Assembly: GCF_010092505.1 (NCBI RefSeq)
Contig: NZ_CP048021.1
Coordinates: 1,488,001 to 1,552,000, forward strand
DNA length: 64,000 nucleotides
DNA from: Virgibacillus sp. MSP4-1
GTDB taxonomy: Bacteria > Bacillota > Bacilli > Bacillales > Alkalibacillaceae
Direction of reading: 5' to 3'
In this document: piece after piece, positions 17,215 through 27,848 of the stretch
How the letters are laid out: every line of letters starts with the position of its first letter
How positions within the stretch are numbered: the first letter of the stretch is position 1
The notes under the pieces: model-generated
Database searches by the model: none
The model's input: the letters and a program-made list of their open reading frames with translations, nothing else
What the model was told of the DNA's origin: nothing
Translations under genes and position numbers: made by a program

Positions 17215-19542
17215 TCACATAAAATCATATGGAGACAACTCCTCTTCGTCTGCATCCTCCACATCTTCTTCCTTTATTTCACCCGATATGGGTTCACCTG
17301 CAAACATCTGATTAATACGTTGGGACAGGGTTGTATGCCGTACATTCTGGTCCTCTGTACTTACACCGTCTAAAAACGCTCGCTGATCTCCACAAATAAT
17401 TAGTGACTGCTTACTTCTTGTAATCGCCGTATATAAAAGGTTTTTCCTAAGCATACGCCGAAATTCAGGAACGACAGGCATAACCACAATCGGGAATTCG
17501 CTACCCTGCGATTTGTGAATCGATATACAATAGGCATGCATGAGCTGGTGAAGCTCAGAACGAACATAACGGACTTCTTTGCCATCAAAGTCAACGACCA
17601 GCTGTTCCTGATTTTCCTCTGTTTCATCTGCCTTCAGAATCGTCACCGCATGGCCTATATCTCCATTATATACACCCTTCTCTGGTTGGTTGACAAGCTG
17701 TATCACTTTATCACCTGAGCGAAACACCTGTTCATTAAAATTCAGCGTTCTTTTGCGGCTATTCGCCGGATTAAGGAGCTCCTGTAACGACTCATTTAAT
17801 TTATTAATTCCAACATTCGAACGATACATCGGTGCAAGTACCTGAATATCCCTTATGGAATATCCCTTATCAACAGCCTTTTTTACAATATCCTGCAATA
17901 AGGTTCGTGTATTTGTTCCGTGTGAGCGGAAAAAGGAAAAATCCTCACCTTTTTTTAAGGATTGGTGATCACATTGATGGTTTTTAATTTCATGAGCCAG
18001 CTCTACAATTCTCGAGCCCTCTTTTTGCCGATATATTTCGGTAAGTTTACACGTAGGAATAACTCCTGAAGAAAGCAAATCTGTCAAAACCTGTCCAGGG
18101 CCTACAGAGGGCAATTGGTCCTCATCACCTACCAACACAATCTGTGCCTTACTGGGGATCGCCCGAAAGAGTTGGTTGGCAAGCCATATATCTACCATGG
18201 AAAACTCATCAATAATGATTAAATCGGCATCTAATTGATGACTTTGATTAAACTCAAATTCTTCACTTCCTGACCATCCGAGCAACCGGTGGATGGTTTG
18301 TGCTTTATGACCGGTTGCTTCTGTCATACGCTTTGCTGCCCTGCCTGTTGGTGCTGCCAGAACAATAGGAGATCCCTCATTTTCCTCAGTATTGCTTTTC
18401 GAATTCAGTCGCTCGAAAACTCCGATAATACCTTTGATAACCGTCGTTTTCCCTGTACCTGGACCCCCGGTTAAAATCACAGCCTTTGAGTTTAAAGCCT
18501 GCTCAATAGCTTCATATTGCTCCCTTCCATAGCTTATGGTTTCCTTTTCTTCTATTTCGCCTAACGCTTTTAAAATATCAGCTTGTACGAATTCCCCGTC
18601 CAATTCAACATCCATAATCCTTTTTAACTGAGAGCTTACTCCTTCTTCCGAGAAATAGAGGGAAGGAAGATAGACCCGGTCATCTTCTATGATGAGGTAC
18701 CGTTCTTCTGATAACTCTATCATCTTCTGTTCTACCAGATCATTCGTCACAGACGGTTCCGTTTCATTCAGTAATTTCCGCACATCATCACATAGCTGCC
18801 CAAGGTATTCATAAACATGACCAAATTGAGATTGTTTTTGCAAAATATGGATACAGCCAGCTTGTATTCTGGCTGGATGGTCACCTGCAATACCAATCAT
18901 CTTAGCAATGTTATCCGCTCTTCTGAACCCAAATCCTTCAACTTCAAACACAAACTGATAGGGGTTTTCCTCCAGAAGCTTCAGTGTATCCTCTTTATAA
19001 ACCGCATAAATTTTTTGTGTAAGCTGGAGCCCAATCCCGTAATCAGCTAAGGCCATCACGACTCGCTCAAACCCTTGATTTTCTCGAAGGGTCTGACTAA
19101 AGGATGAAATCACATTTTTAGGAAAGCCGGGGATGCCCGCTAATACATTTTCGTCTTTTAAAATTTGATCGATGGCTGTTTCACCAAGAACATCCACGAT
19201 CTTTTGGGCACTTTTTTTCCCTACACCATAAAAGATGTCACTGGACAAATAACGCACGAGACTATCCTTTGTTTTGGGGATTTCCCTTGTATATGTAAAT
19301 ACCTGATATTGCTGTCCAAATTTGTTGTGCTGATAAAGATTCCCATAGAATATATATTCCTGCTCCTGTTCAAGAGGTGGAAAATGACCTTTCACAACAA
19401 TTTCTTTATCATCAAATGGTTCGTTTGTATCCACAATCCGGATTAAGGCAATGGAAAACTTCTCCTCCGCATTATGAAAAATCGTACGGAGCAGTATCCC
19501 TTTTATATAACCTTTTTCCTCACTTACCAAATCCATTGCCAT
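17215..19542 (-). CDS. recD2: ATP-dependent 5'-3' DNA helicase RecD2
   Basis: 775 aa. RecD-like helicase that acts without RecBC in Gram-positives, in repair and fork restart (yrrC in B. subtilis). The N-terminal OB and helix-hairpin-helix region runs to about residue 240 (IPGFPKN). Walker A GGPGTGKTTVIKG near 358, Walker B LIIIDEFSMVD near 440, then GDEDQLPSVGPGQ, and the UvrD C-terminal fold with HKSQGSEFPIV and YTAITRSK. Start ATG with AGGGAG nine bases before. Between yrrB and the zinc-ribbon gene. Confidence 0.96.
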   Translation of the reverse strand: MAMDLVSEEKGYIKGILLRTIFHNAEEKFSIALIRIVDTNEPFDDKEIVVKGHFPPLEQEQEYIFYGNLYQHNKFGQQYQVFTYTREIPKTKDSLVRYLSSDIFYGVGKKSAQKIVDVLGETAIDQILKDENVLAGIPGFPKNVISSFSQTLRENQGFERVVMALADYGIGLQLTQKIYAVYKEDTLKLLEENPYQFVFEVEGFGFRRADNIAKMIGIAGDHPARIQAGCIHILQKQSQFGHVYEYLGQLCDDVRKLLNETEPSVTNDLVEQKMIELSEERYLIIEDDRVYLPSLYFSEEGVSSQLKRIMDVELDGEFVQADILKALGEIEEKETISYGREQYEAIEQALNSKAVILTGGPGTGKTTVIKGIIGVFERLNSKSNTEENEGSPIVLAAPTGRAAKRMTEATGHKAQTIHRLLGWSGSEEFEFNQSHQLDADLIIIDEFSMVDIWLANQLFRAIPSKAQIVLVGDEDQLPSVGPGQVLTDLLSSGVIPTCKLTEIYRQKEGSRIVELAHEIKNHQCDHQSLKKGEDFSFFRSHGTNTRTLLQDIVKKAVDKGYSIRDIQVLAPMYRSNVGINKLNESLQELLNPANSRKRTLNFNEQVFRSGDKVIQLVNQPEKGVYNGDIGHAVTILKADETEENQEQLVVDFDGKEVRYVRSELHQLMHAYCISIHKSQGSEFPIVVMPVVPEFRRMLRKNLLYTAITRSKQSLIICGDQRAFLDGVSTEDQNVRHTTLSQRINQMFAGEPISGEIKEEDVEDADEEELSPYDFM

Positions 19543-19560
19543 GTGAATATACTCCCTTTT

Positions 19561-20238
19561 TTACTCATTCTCGTTATTATTCTGTTTCAACATTTCAAGT
19601 ACTTTTTCCTTTCCATTCCCGGCAAGTACATGATCAGGCTGAATACGCAAGGCTTCATCGAAGTGATGCAGTGCCTTATCGGTATCTGCATAATATAAAT
19701 GAGCCACACCTAAATTATAATGGGCATCACTATGTTCTGTCTCTAATTTTAGCACTTCTTTCATCTGGTCCATAGCTAAATCAATTTGCTGTGATTGGGC
19801 CAGGGCAAGTCCATACTGAAATTGTGCATCGACATCTTCTGTATTAAGCTCTGCCGCACGCTGTAAATATGGGAGGGCAAATCTCGATTTATCCTGTTGT
19901 ACCAAAGTCATACCAAGCATAAAGTAAACATCGCCATTCTCGAGTCCTTTTTGCAGTGCGGTCTCGAAGTTCTGTTGTGCCTTCCCAAACTGTTCCTGTT
20001 CAAAATACATATTACCCAGGCCATAGTAAGCGGTTGTTGCATTCTCATCCAGTTCAACAGCCTTTTCAAAAAAGTTTTTGGCCCGCTCAAAATCCTGAAG
20101 ATGAAGCAGCAGATTGCCAAAATTAATATAACCTACCGGATTACCGGGATCTTCATCAATCGCCTCTGTAAAGGCTTTTGCAGCATCTTCAAATTTTTGA
20201 TTTTTCAGATATTCAATTCCTTTTTCCATTTTATCCAT
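19561..20238 (-). CDS. yrrB: TPR-repeat protein YrrB
   Basis: 225 aa made of about six tetratricopeptide repeats, each with the W/L-G-Y-A-F-P spacing (for example FTEAIDEDPGNPVGYINFGN and AYYGLGNMYFEQEQFGKAQQ). A soluble scaffold. B. subtilis YrrB lies in the same place next to mnmA and recD2 and has been suggested to assist tRNA thiolation or a related complex, without firm proof. Start ATG with AGGGGG eight bases upstream. Confidence 0.9.
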   Translation of the reverse strand: MDKMEKGIEYLKNQKFEDAAKAFTEAIDEDPGNPVGYINFGNLLLHLQDFERAKNFFEKAVELDENATTAYYGLGNMYFEQEQFGKAQQNFETALQKGLENGDVYFMLGMTLVQQDKSRFALPYLQRAAELNTEDVDAQFQYGLALAQSQQIDLAMDQMKEVLKLETEHSDAHYNLGVAHLYYADTDKALHHFDEALRIQPDHVLAGNGKEKVLEMLKQNNNENE

Positions 20239-20271
20239 AAATCTTTCCCCCTAAAAGTTTTCAAAAAAGGA

Positions 20272-20320
20272 AGGTCAGAATTAACAGGATTCATCCTTGT
20301 TTGCCATTCTGACCTCAGTT
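20272..20320. terminator. Terminator between mnmA and yrrB
   Basis: AGGTCAGAAT (20272-20281) pairs with ATTCTGACCT (20306-20315) around a 24-base loop. The minus side continues TCCTTTTTTG and the plus side CAGTTTTT. It ends the cymR-iscS-mnmA transcript, so yrrB-recD2 probably has a separate promoter or depends on readthrough. Confidence 0.75.
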
Positions 20321-20335
20321 TTTCCCTATTGTTTT

Positions 20336-22605
<2,270 letters not shown>

Positions 22606-22646
22606 CGTTTCACCTTCTTTTCTATCTAAAAATTGCTTTATTTCAG

Positions 22647-23069
22647 TTAAATATAAAACATATAACCATGCTGGTCTTCACTATCTTCAAAGTTTGCCAG
22701 ATCTGCAAGAGTTGTGGTATCCAGAACATCCTTTACAGCATTACGAATACGTACCCACAGTTCTTTTTTTGCGGGTTCTTCCTCTTCAATGCCTTCAACG
22801 ATGAAGATTGGCCCCTCCAAAATACGAATGATATCACCTGCCGTGATATCTTCAGGTGCCTTGGTCAGCAGATATCCACCGTATGCCCCACGGATACTTC
22901 TGACAAAACCTGCATTTCGTAAAGGCGGGATTAATTGCTCTAAATAATGTTCAGATAGATCATGGTCTCTTGCAATCGCCTTTAACGACAACGGCTTTTT
23001 GTCACCATAATTTTTGGCCAGATCAATCATGATGGTTAAGCCGTACCGTCCCTTCGTTGAAATTTTCAC
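22647..23069 (-). CDS. cymR: Rrf2 family regulator of cysteine metabolism CymR
   Basis: 140 aa winged-helix repressor. N-terminus MKISTKGRYGLTIMIDLA, recognition region YLEQLIPPLRNAGFVRSIRG. It lacks the three cysteines that bind a cluster in IscR, as expected of CymR. In B. subtilis CymR with the O-acetylserine lyase CysK represses cysteine and cystine uptake genes. Start GTG with GGAGGAGG upstream. Its first 47 bases lie inside the end of the yczE-like gene. Confidence 0.93.
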   Translation of the reverse strand: MKISTKGRYGLTIMIDLAKNYGDKKPLSLKAIARDHDLSEHYLEQLIPPLRNAGFVRSIRGAYGGYLLTKAPEDITAGDIIRILEGPIFIVEGIEEEEPAKKELWVRIRNAVKDVLDTTTLADLANFEDSEDQHGYMFYI

Positions 23070-23709
23070 TAGATTTCCTCCTCCAAATCAAATACTCCAA
23101 TAAACGTTCAGACTGCGGCAGCGAAAAGCCGACAATGGATCCTAATAATACAGATGCAATCACCGTACCAATTCCAACTGGTCCTCCAAGGAGGTATCCC
23201 AGGATTAAAACAAGAATCTCAAGTCCGATACGAACCCATTGCACTTTCCAACCTGTTTTTTCAGTTAATAAAAGCATCAGTGTATCTCTCGGGCCGGCTC
23301 CTAATTTAGCTGCTACATATAGCCCTACACCGTAGCCGGCAATCAGAAGCCCCGCCATTAATGTAAGAAAATCCATCCATAATGGACCTGGATCCGGTAG
23401 TATAAATAAAAAGAAATCAATAAATATTCCTATAAAGACCATATTTAAAATTGTACCAATTTTTGGCCATGTTTTTCTTGCAGCACATGACACACTCACA
23501 ATAAAAATACCGACAATAATACTCCAGGAGCCAACAGTTAATCCGAATTGTGTGTATAGTCCATAGTGCAGTACATCCCAGGGACTAATCCCAAGATCCT
23601 TTGCCTTTATCGTTAGTGATATCCCAAATGCTAATATGATAATCCCGACAAAATAGATGAACCACCTCATCCATAAATGCTGCCGGTCTTCGTATGAAAG
23701 CTTACTCAA
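23023..23709 (-). CDS. YczE/YyaS-YitT-like membrane protein
   Basis: 228 aa with about five membrane helices, starting MSKLSYEDRQHLWMRWFIY after a long-range start call at TTG 23709 (GGGAG six to seven bases upstream). A GTG at 23727 is an alternative. YczE-type marks are FGISLTIKAKDLGISPWDVLHYG and, in the second half, GVGLYVAAKLGAGPRDTLM: two related loops with a G-x-x-P-x-D core, pointing to an internal duplication. Function unknown; B. subtilis YczE affects surfactin/lipopeptide production. Its C-terminus overlaps cymR by 47 bp. Confidence 0.82.
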   Translation of the reverse strand: MSKLSYEDRQHLWMRWFIYFVGIIILAFGISLTIKAKDLGISPWDVLHYGLYTQFGLTVGSWSIIVGIFIVSVSCAARKTWPKIGTILNMVFIGIFIDFFLFILPDPGPLWMDFLTLMAGLLIAGYGVGLYVAAKLGAGPRDTLMLLLTEKTGWKVQWVRIGLEILVLILGYLLGGPVGIGTVIASVLLGSIVGFSLPQSERLLEYLIWRRKSSENFNEGTVRLNHHD

Positions 23710-23734
23710 TTCTCCACTCCCTCTCACTGATGTC

Positions 23735-23872
23735 CGGTCGCCTCCGCTTTTCTTTGTCCAGCTGCGGGGCCTAGACCCTCACTGATGTAAGCAATCCCCA
23801 CTACACGGCTTGAAGCCGCTCCATGGGGCTTGCTTACACAGTCGGGTCTGGACAAGGCCCCTCCGCTTTTCT
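23735..23872 (+). repeat. Modular palindromic repeat, type C module
   Basis: A module end (GGTCGCCTCCGCTTTT, 23736-23751) is followed by a full type C module: GTCCAGCTGCGG, then arms AGACCC/GGGTCT, GTAAGCAA/TTGCTTAC, CCCCA/TGGGG and GGCTT/AAGCC, ending CCTCCGCTTTTCT. Plus orientation, in the divergent gap between the yczE-like gene and rarA. Confidence 0.85.
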
Positions 23873-23915
23873 GTAAACCATTGATATTATAGCATGAAAC
23901 CCTCTTCCCTTGCAT

Positions 23916-23943
23916 TTTAAACACACGAGAATTACGGTAGAAT
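23916..23943 (+). promoter_or_regulatory. Candidate promoter of rarA
   Basis: TTTAAA (23916-23921), 16-base spacer, TAGAAT (23938-23943), 47 bases before the rarA ATG. A moderate match. Confidence 0.45.
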
Positions 23944-23990
23944 GAAATTAGCACGCTTTCAATGTTTGTTTTTAAAGGAGAAGAGAAAAT

Positions 23991-25271
23991 ATGAGCTTAC
24001 AACCCTTAGCTTACCGAATGCGACCGAAAAGTATAGACGACATTATAGGGCAGGAACATTTAGTGGGACAAGGAAAAATGATTAGAAGAATGGTTGAGGC
24101 AGGCAAATTATCTTCTATGATTCTTTTCGGCCCTCCAGGAACTGGAAAGACCAGTATGGCTATGGCCATTGCCAAAAGTATGGATTATCCTTTTAAACAG
24201 TTAAATGCGGTAGTAGATAAGAAGAAAGATATGGAAATTGTTGTGGAGGAAGCTAAATTTTCAGGCAAGATGATTCTGATATTAGATGAGGTACACCGAC
24301 TCGATAAAGGGAAACAGGATTTTCTTCTTCCCCATTTAGAAAGTAATTTAATCACCCTTATCGGCTGTACGACGAGTAATCCATACCATTCTATTAACCC
24401 GGCTATAAGGAGCAGATGTCACTTATTTGAACTGGAGAGACTTGGCATTGAGGATATAAAAAATGGAATCGTACATGCGCTGGAAGATAAGGAGCTTGGA
24501 ATGGGCGGCTATAAGACTTCATTAACAGATGAAGCTCTGGAACATTTTGCTTTCGCATCCAATGGCGACCTCCGCGCGGCACTTAATGGCTTGGAACTGG
24601 CTGTTACCTCTACACAGCAGAATGGAGAAGGTGTTATCACCATCGACTTGGCTACTGCAGAAGAATGCATGCAGAAAAAAAGCTTTTCACATGATAAAGA
24701 TGGGGATGGTCATTATGATGTCCTATCGGCCTTTCAAAAATCCATTAGAGGGAGCGATGTCAATGCAGCCCTTCATTATTTGGGACGTTTAATAGAAGCA
24801 GGTGACCTTGATAGCATTGGCAGACGCCTTGTAGTTTGTGCCTATGAGGACATTGGTATTGCCAGCCCTCAGGCGGGACAAAGAGCGCTTGCAGCTGTAC
24901 AGGCTGCAGAAAGACTGGGTTTTCCCGAAGCCCGAATTCCCTTGGCTGTATCTGTTGTGGAGCTCTGTCTCTCCCCTAAGTCGAATTCTGCTTATAAAGC
25001 TCTGGATGAAGCCCTGCAGGATATTCGTAATGGAAACAGCGGAGACATTCCTAAGCATTTAAAAGATGCTCATTACAGTGGTGCAAAATCTTTAGGTCGT
25101 GGAGTTGAGTACAAATATCCTCATAATTATGACCAGGGCTGGGTAGCTCAGCAATATTTACCGAATTCTATTAAAAACAGAGAATATTATCAGCCGAAAA
25201 ATACGAGCAAATTTGAAGCATCTCTTAAACAAGTATATGAAAAAATTCAGGGAATAAATAGAAATTCCTAA
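23991..25271 (+). CDS. rarA: Replication-associated recombination protein RarA (MgsA)
   Basis: AAA+ ATPase acting at stalled forks with RecA and SSB. 426 aa. N-terminus LAYRMRPKSIDDIIGQEHLV, Walker A FGPPGTGKTSMA near residue 46, Walker B ILILDEVHRLDKGKQD near 95, sensor 1 GCTTSNPYHSINPAI, sensor 2 GDLRAALNGLE, and the MgsA C-terminal tetramerisation domain (AYEDIGIASPQA; PKHLKDAHY). AAAGGAG precedes the ATG. This is yrvN in B. subtilis and lies next to cymR there too. Confidence 0.97.
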   Translation: MSLQPLAYRMRPKSIDDIIGQEHLVGQGKMIRRMVEAGKLSSMILFGPPGTGKTSMAMAIAKSMDYPFKQLNAVVDKKKDMEIVVEEAKFSGKMILILDEVHRLDKGKQDFLLPHLESNLITLIGCTTSNPYHSINPAIRSRCHLFELERLGIEDIKNGIVHALEDKELGMGGYKTSLTDEALEHFAFASNGDLRAALNGLELAVTSTQQNGEGVITIDLATAEECMQKKSFSHDKDGDGHYDVLSAFQKSIRGSDVNAALHYLGRLIEAGDLDSIGRRLVVCAYEDIGIASPQAGQRALAAVQAAERLGFPEARIPLAVSVVELCLSPKSNSAYKALDEALQDIRNGNSGDIPKHLKDAHYSGAKSLGRGVEYKYPHNYDQGWVAQQYLPNSIKNREYYQPKNTSKFEASLKQVYEKIQGINRNS

Positions 25272-25285
25272 TAAATAGAGTATAA

Positions 25286-25375
25286 ACTCCTCTTTTATTG
25301 AACAGACTAGAAACAAAACAATGATCAATAACTATTATGATAACTATTAAAACATGAAAAGAATAAAAGAGGAGT
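25286..25375 (+). promoter_or_regulatory. Inverted repeat that would bury the rsfA ribosome binding site
   Basis: ACTCCTCTTTTATT at 25286-25299, 15 bases after the rarA stop, is perfectly complementary to AATAAAAGAGGAGT at 25362-25375. The right arm contains AGAGGAG, the Shine-Dalgarno of the rsfA-like gene. On a transcript reading in from rarA the 14-pair helix would block translation. A transcript starting within the 62-base loop would escape. The arms and overlap are visible; the control is inferred. Confidence 0.6.
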
Positions 25376-25383
25376 GAAATACA

Positions 25384-26106
25384 ATGGCGAAAGTCAGACA
25401 AGATGCATGGTCCCATGAAGATGACCTCCTGCTCGCAGAAACCGTTTTGCGGCATATACGCGAAGGCAGCACCCAGTTGAACGCCTTTGAGGAAGTAGGA
25501 GATCAATTAAATAGAACTGCAGCAGCATGTGGTTTCCGCTGGAATGCTGAGGTAAGAAGACGGTATGAGAAAGCGATTGAAATTGCCAAGCGTCAGAGAA
25601 AGGAAAGAAAACGTGCAATTGCACAGCAGCAAAAACTGCAGCAGCAAACTCAGTCCCCATCCGTACCATCGTACCAGCCATCTGCTGAAGATGTTCCAGC
25701 ACAGCAGGATTTACAGGCGCAGAATTCAGAAACAACGACCCAGCCGGAGCCAATAGAGCAGAAGCAACAAGTTCCGTCTTTTGCAAATCATCAATCGGTT
25801 CCGTCTATTGATGATATTATAGTAAGCTTACAAGAATTCAAATCTAATTTTGAACATAACTATCAAAAGCATTCAAATATTGAACAGCTTCAACAGGAAA
25901 ATGAAACATTAAGAGCAGAAAACGAGGATCTGGAAAAACGACTGAAACAGGTGGAAAAAGAATACGAATCCATGCAGGAAGACTATCAAGTATTAATGTC
26001 TATTATGGATAAGGCTAGAAAAATGGTGGTCTTCGACGACGATGCCGAACCATCTCAAGCCTTCCGGATGGATAAAAACGGAAACCTGGAGCAAGTGGCC
26101 CGATAA
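25384..26106 (+). CDS. rsfA: RsfA family sporulation transcription regulator
   Basis: 240 aa. An N-terminal Myb/SANT-like domain (KVRQDAWSHEDDLLLAE; then EEVGDQLNRTAAACGFRW) closely follows B. subtilis RsfA, a forespore factor that modulates sigma-F genes. A basic stretch follows (RQRKERKRA), then a Gln/Pro-rich linker, then a C-terminal leucine-zipper coiled coil (about 155-205, NIEQLQQENETLRAENEDLE). YlbO/GerR is a paralogous alternative, so the symbol is provisional. The binding site AGAGGAGTG lies in an inverted repeat; a terminator follows at 26449, beyond two repeat modules. Confidence 0.82.
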   Translation: MAKVRQDAWSHEDDLLLAETVLRHIREGSTQLNAFEEVGDQLNRTAAACGFRWNAEVRRRYEKAIEIAKRQRKERKRAIAQQQKLQQQTQSPSVPSYQPSAEDVPAQQDLQAQNSETTTQPEPIEQKQQVPSFANHQSVPSIDDIIVSLQEFKSNFEHNYQKHSNIEQLQQENETLRAENEDLEKRLKQVEKEYESMQEDYQVLMSIMDKARKMVVFDDDAEPSQAFRMDKNGNLEQVAR

Positions 26107-26156
26107 AACGAAAATTTCCATCAGCGGGAATGTTAAGGGCATTTTATACGTGATAA
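26107..26156. repeat. Diverged intergenic repeat family 3
   Basis: AAAATTTCCATCAGCGGG then TTTATACGTGATAAA: a diverged version of the blocks at 11283-11335. Confidence 0.4.
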
Positions 26157-26160
26157 ACAA

Positions 26161-26442
26161 CAGCGGAAGCGTCCGTCTAAACGGGTCGCCTCCGCTTTTC
26201 TTTTGTCCAGCTGCGGGGCCTAGACCCTCGCTGATGTAAGCAATCCCCACTACACGGCTTGAAGCCGCTCCATGGGGCTTGCTTACACAGTCGGGTCTGG
26301 ACAAGGCCCCTCCGCTTTTCTCTGTCCAGCTGCGGCTCCCAGGCCCTAGCGGTCATAAGCAGAATACCCTCCATGACCAAAAACGGCCACTTCGGATATT
26401 CTGCTTATGCCGTCGGGCCTGAACGGTCGCCTCCGCATTTCT
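26161..26442 (+). repeat. Modular palindromic repeat array (C-A)
   Basis: A cap remnant CAGCGGAAGCGTCCG (26161-26175) and a module end (26182-26200) are followed by a type C module (26202-26320) and directly by a type A module (about 26322-26442). Same orientation as rsfA, between its stop and its terminator. The type C core is nearly identical to that at 23755-23872. Confidence 0.85.
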
Positions 26443-26448
26443 TGGCCA

Positions 26449-26482
26449 GATGCTGTTATTATCATAGACAGCATCTTTTTTT
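26449..26482 (+). terminator. Terminator after rsfA and its repeats
   Basis: GATGCTGT (26449-26456) pairs with ACAGCATC (26468-26475), followed by seven T. It isolates the arginine operon from upstream transcription. Confidence 0.88.
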
Positions 26483-26504
26483 ATGGAAAATGACATTTTT
26501 ACCA

Positions 26505-26533
26505 TTGAATTTTTATACTTAATAATGCATAAT
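26505..26533 (+). promoter_or_regulatory. Sigma-A promoter of the arginine operon
   Basis: TTGAAT (26505-26510), 17-base spacer, CATAAT (26528-26533), 55 bases before the argG ATG. Confidence 0.75.
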
Positions 26534-26541
26534 AATTCATA
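26524..26541 (+). promoter_or_regulatory. ArgR (ARG box) operator
   Basis: AATGCATAATAATTCATA matches the ARG-box pattern (TGAAT-N4-ATTCA) with one mismatch in the left half. It covers the -10, so arginine-loaded ArgR should block the polymerase. A weaker half-match lies at 26503-26520 over the -35. Confidence 0.75.
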
Positions 26542-26588
26542 AACATTTTAATTTTTTCACTATTTCGTCATAAAGGGAGAGATTGTTC

Positions 26589-27848
26589 ATGGAGAAAAAA
26601 AGAATTGTTTTAGCGTATTCCGGCGGATTGGATACTTCGGTTGCAATCAAATGGCTGCAGGATAAATACAATTATGATGTGATTGCAGTGGCTCTTGATG
26701 TAGGTGAAGGAAAAGATCTGGAATTTGTTAAAAATAAAGCCCTTGATGTTGGTGCGGTTAAATCCTATGTAGTTGATGCCAAATCAGCCTTTGCAAAAGA
26801 CTATGTAGCGAAGGCTTTAAAGGCCAATCTTCTATATGAAGGGAAATATCCTCTTGTCTCAGCACTATCCCGTCCGCTAATTGCGAAAATTCTTGTTGAT
26901 ATTGCCAAACAGGAAGGCGCAGTAGCTGTTGCCCATGGATGTACAGGAAAAGGAAATGACCAGGTAAGATTTGATGTATCCTTTACAGCACTGGCACCTG
27001 AGCTTGATATTGTGGCCCCTGTACGTGAATGGGCTATGTCAAGAGATGAAGAAATTGCCTATGCAAAGGAAAATGGAATCCCTATTCCTGTTGACCTGGA
27101 AAGTCCTTATAGTGTGGACCAGAACCTTTGGGGCCGAAGTAATGAATGCGGGGTTCTCGAAGATCCTGCGGTGGAACCTCCTCAGGATGCCTATGAGTTA
27201 ACAGTTGACCCTGTTGATGCACCAGATCAACCTCAATACGTGGACATTGAGTTTGACAAAGGAGAGCCCGTTGCAATCAATAATGAAAAGTTACCTTTAG
27301 ATGATTTGATTTTAAAATTGAATAAAATAGCCGGTAAGCATGGGGTTGGGCGTATTGACCATATTGAAAGTCGTTTAGTTGGAATTAAGTCACGCGAGGT
27401 CTATGAGTGCCCTGCAGCCCTGACTCTTATTGCAGCTCATCAGGAACTAGAAGCATTAACTTTGCCCAGAGAGGTTGCCCAATTTAAACCGACAATTGAG
27501 CAGAAGCTTACTCAGACGATTTATGACGGATTGTGGTATTCCCCATTAACCAATGCTCTACATGCCTTTATTGACCAGACCCAGACCTATGTTTCAGGAA
27601 AAGTGACAGTAAAACTCTACAAGGGGCAGGCACAAGTAACAGGACGCTCGTCAGATTACTCACTCTATGATTTCGGTTTAGCTACTTATAAGCCGGACGA
27701 TGAATTCGATCATAATGCAGCTTTAGGGTTCATACAGCTGTGGGGGCTTCCGACAAAGGTCCACTCATCCGTAACCAATGAATATCAGAATACGGAGCTT
27801 GAAAATAGCAATATAAAAATGGAGAAGAAAGAAGCGATTAAACAATGA
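26589..27848 (+). CDS. argG: Argininosuccinate synthase
   Basis: Joins citrulline and aspartate with ATP. 419 aa from ATG 26589 (AAAGGGAG upstream); the in-frame TTG at 26583 is less likely. N-terminal ATP pyrophosphatase loop AYSGGLDTS (residues 9-17), [13 protein letters not shown] (115-127), [10 protein letters not shown] for citrulline/aspartate binding. The C-terminus is about ten residues longer than typical, with a charged tail. First gene of argG-argH-carA-carB-argF; its last bases overlap the argH start. Confidence 0.97.
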   Translation: MEKKRIVLAYSGGLDTSVAIKWLQDKYNYDVIAVALDVGEGKDLEFVKNKALDVGAVKSYVVDAKSAFAKDYVAKALKANLLYEGKYPLVSALSRPLIAKILVDIAKQEGAVAVAHGCTGKGNDQVRFDVSFTALAPELDIVAPVREWAMSRDEEIAYAKENGIPIPVDLESPYSVDQNLWGRSNECGVLEDPAVEPPQDAYELTVDPVDAPDQPQYVDIEFDKGEPVAINNEKLPLDDLILKLNKIAGKHGVGRIDHIESRLVGIKSREVYECPAALTLIAAHQELEALTLPREVAQFKPTIEQKLTQTIYDGLWYSPLTNALHAFIDQTQTYVSGKVTVKLYKGQAQVTGRSSDYSLYDFGLATYKPDDEFDHNAALGFIQLWGLPTKVHSSVTNEYQNTELENSNIKMEKKEAIKQ

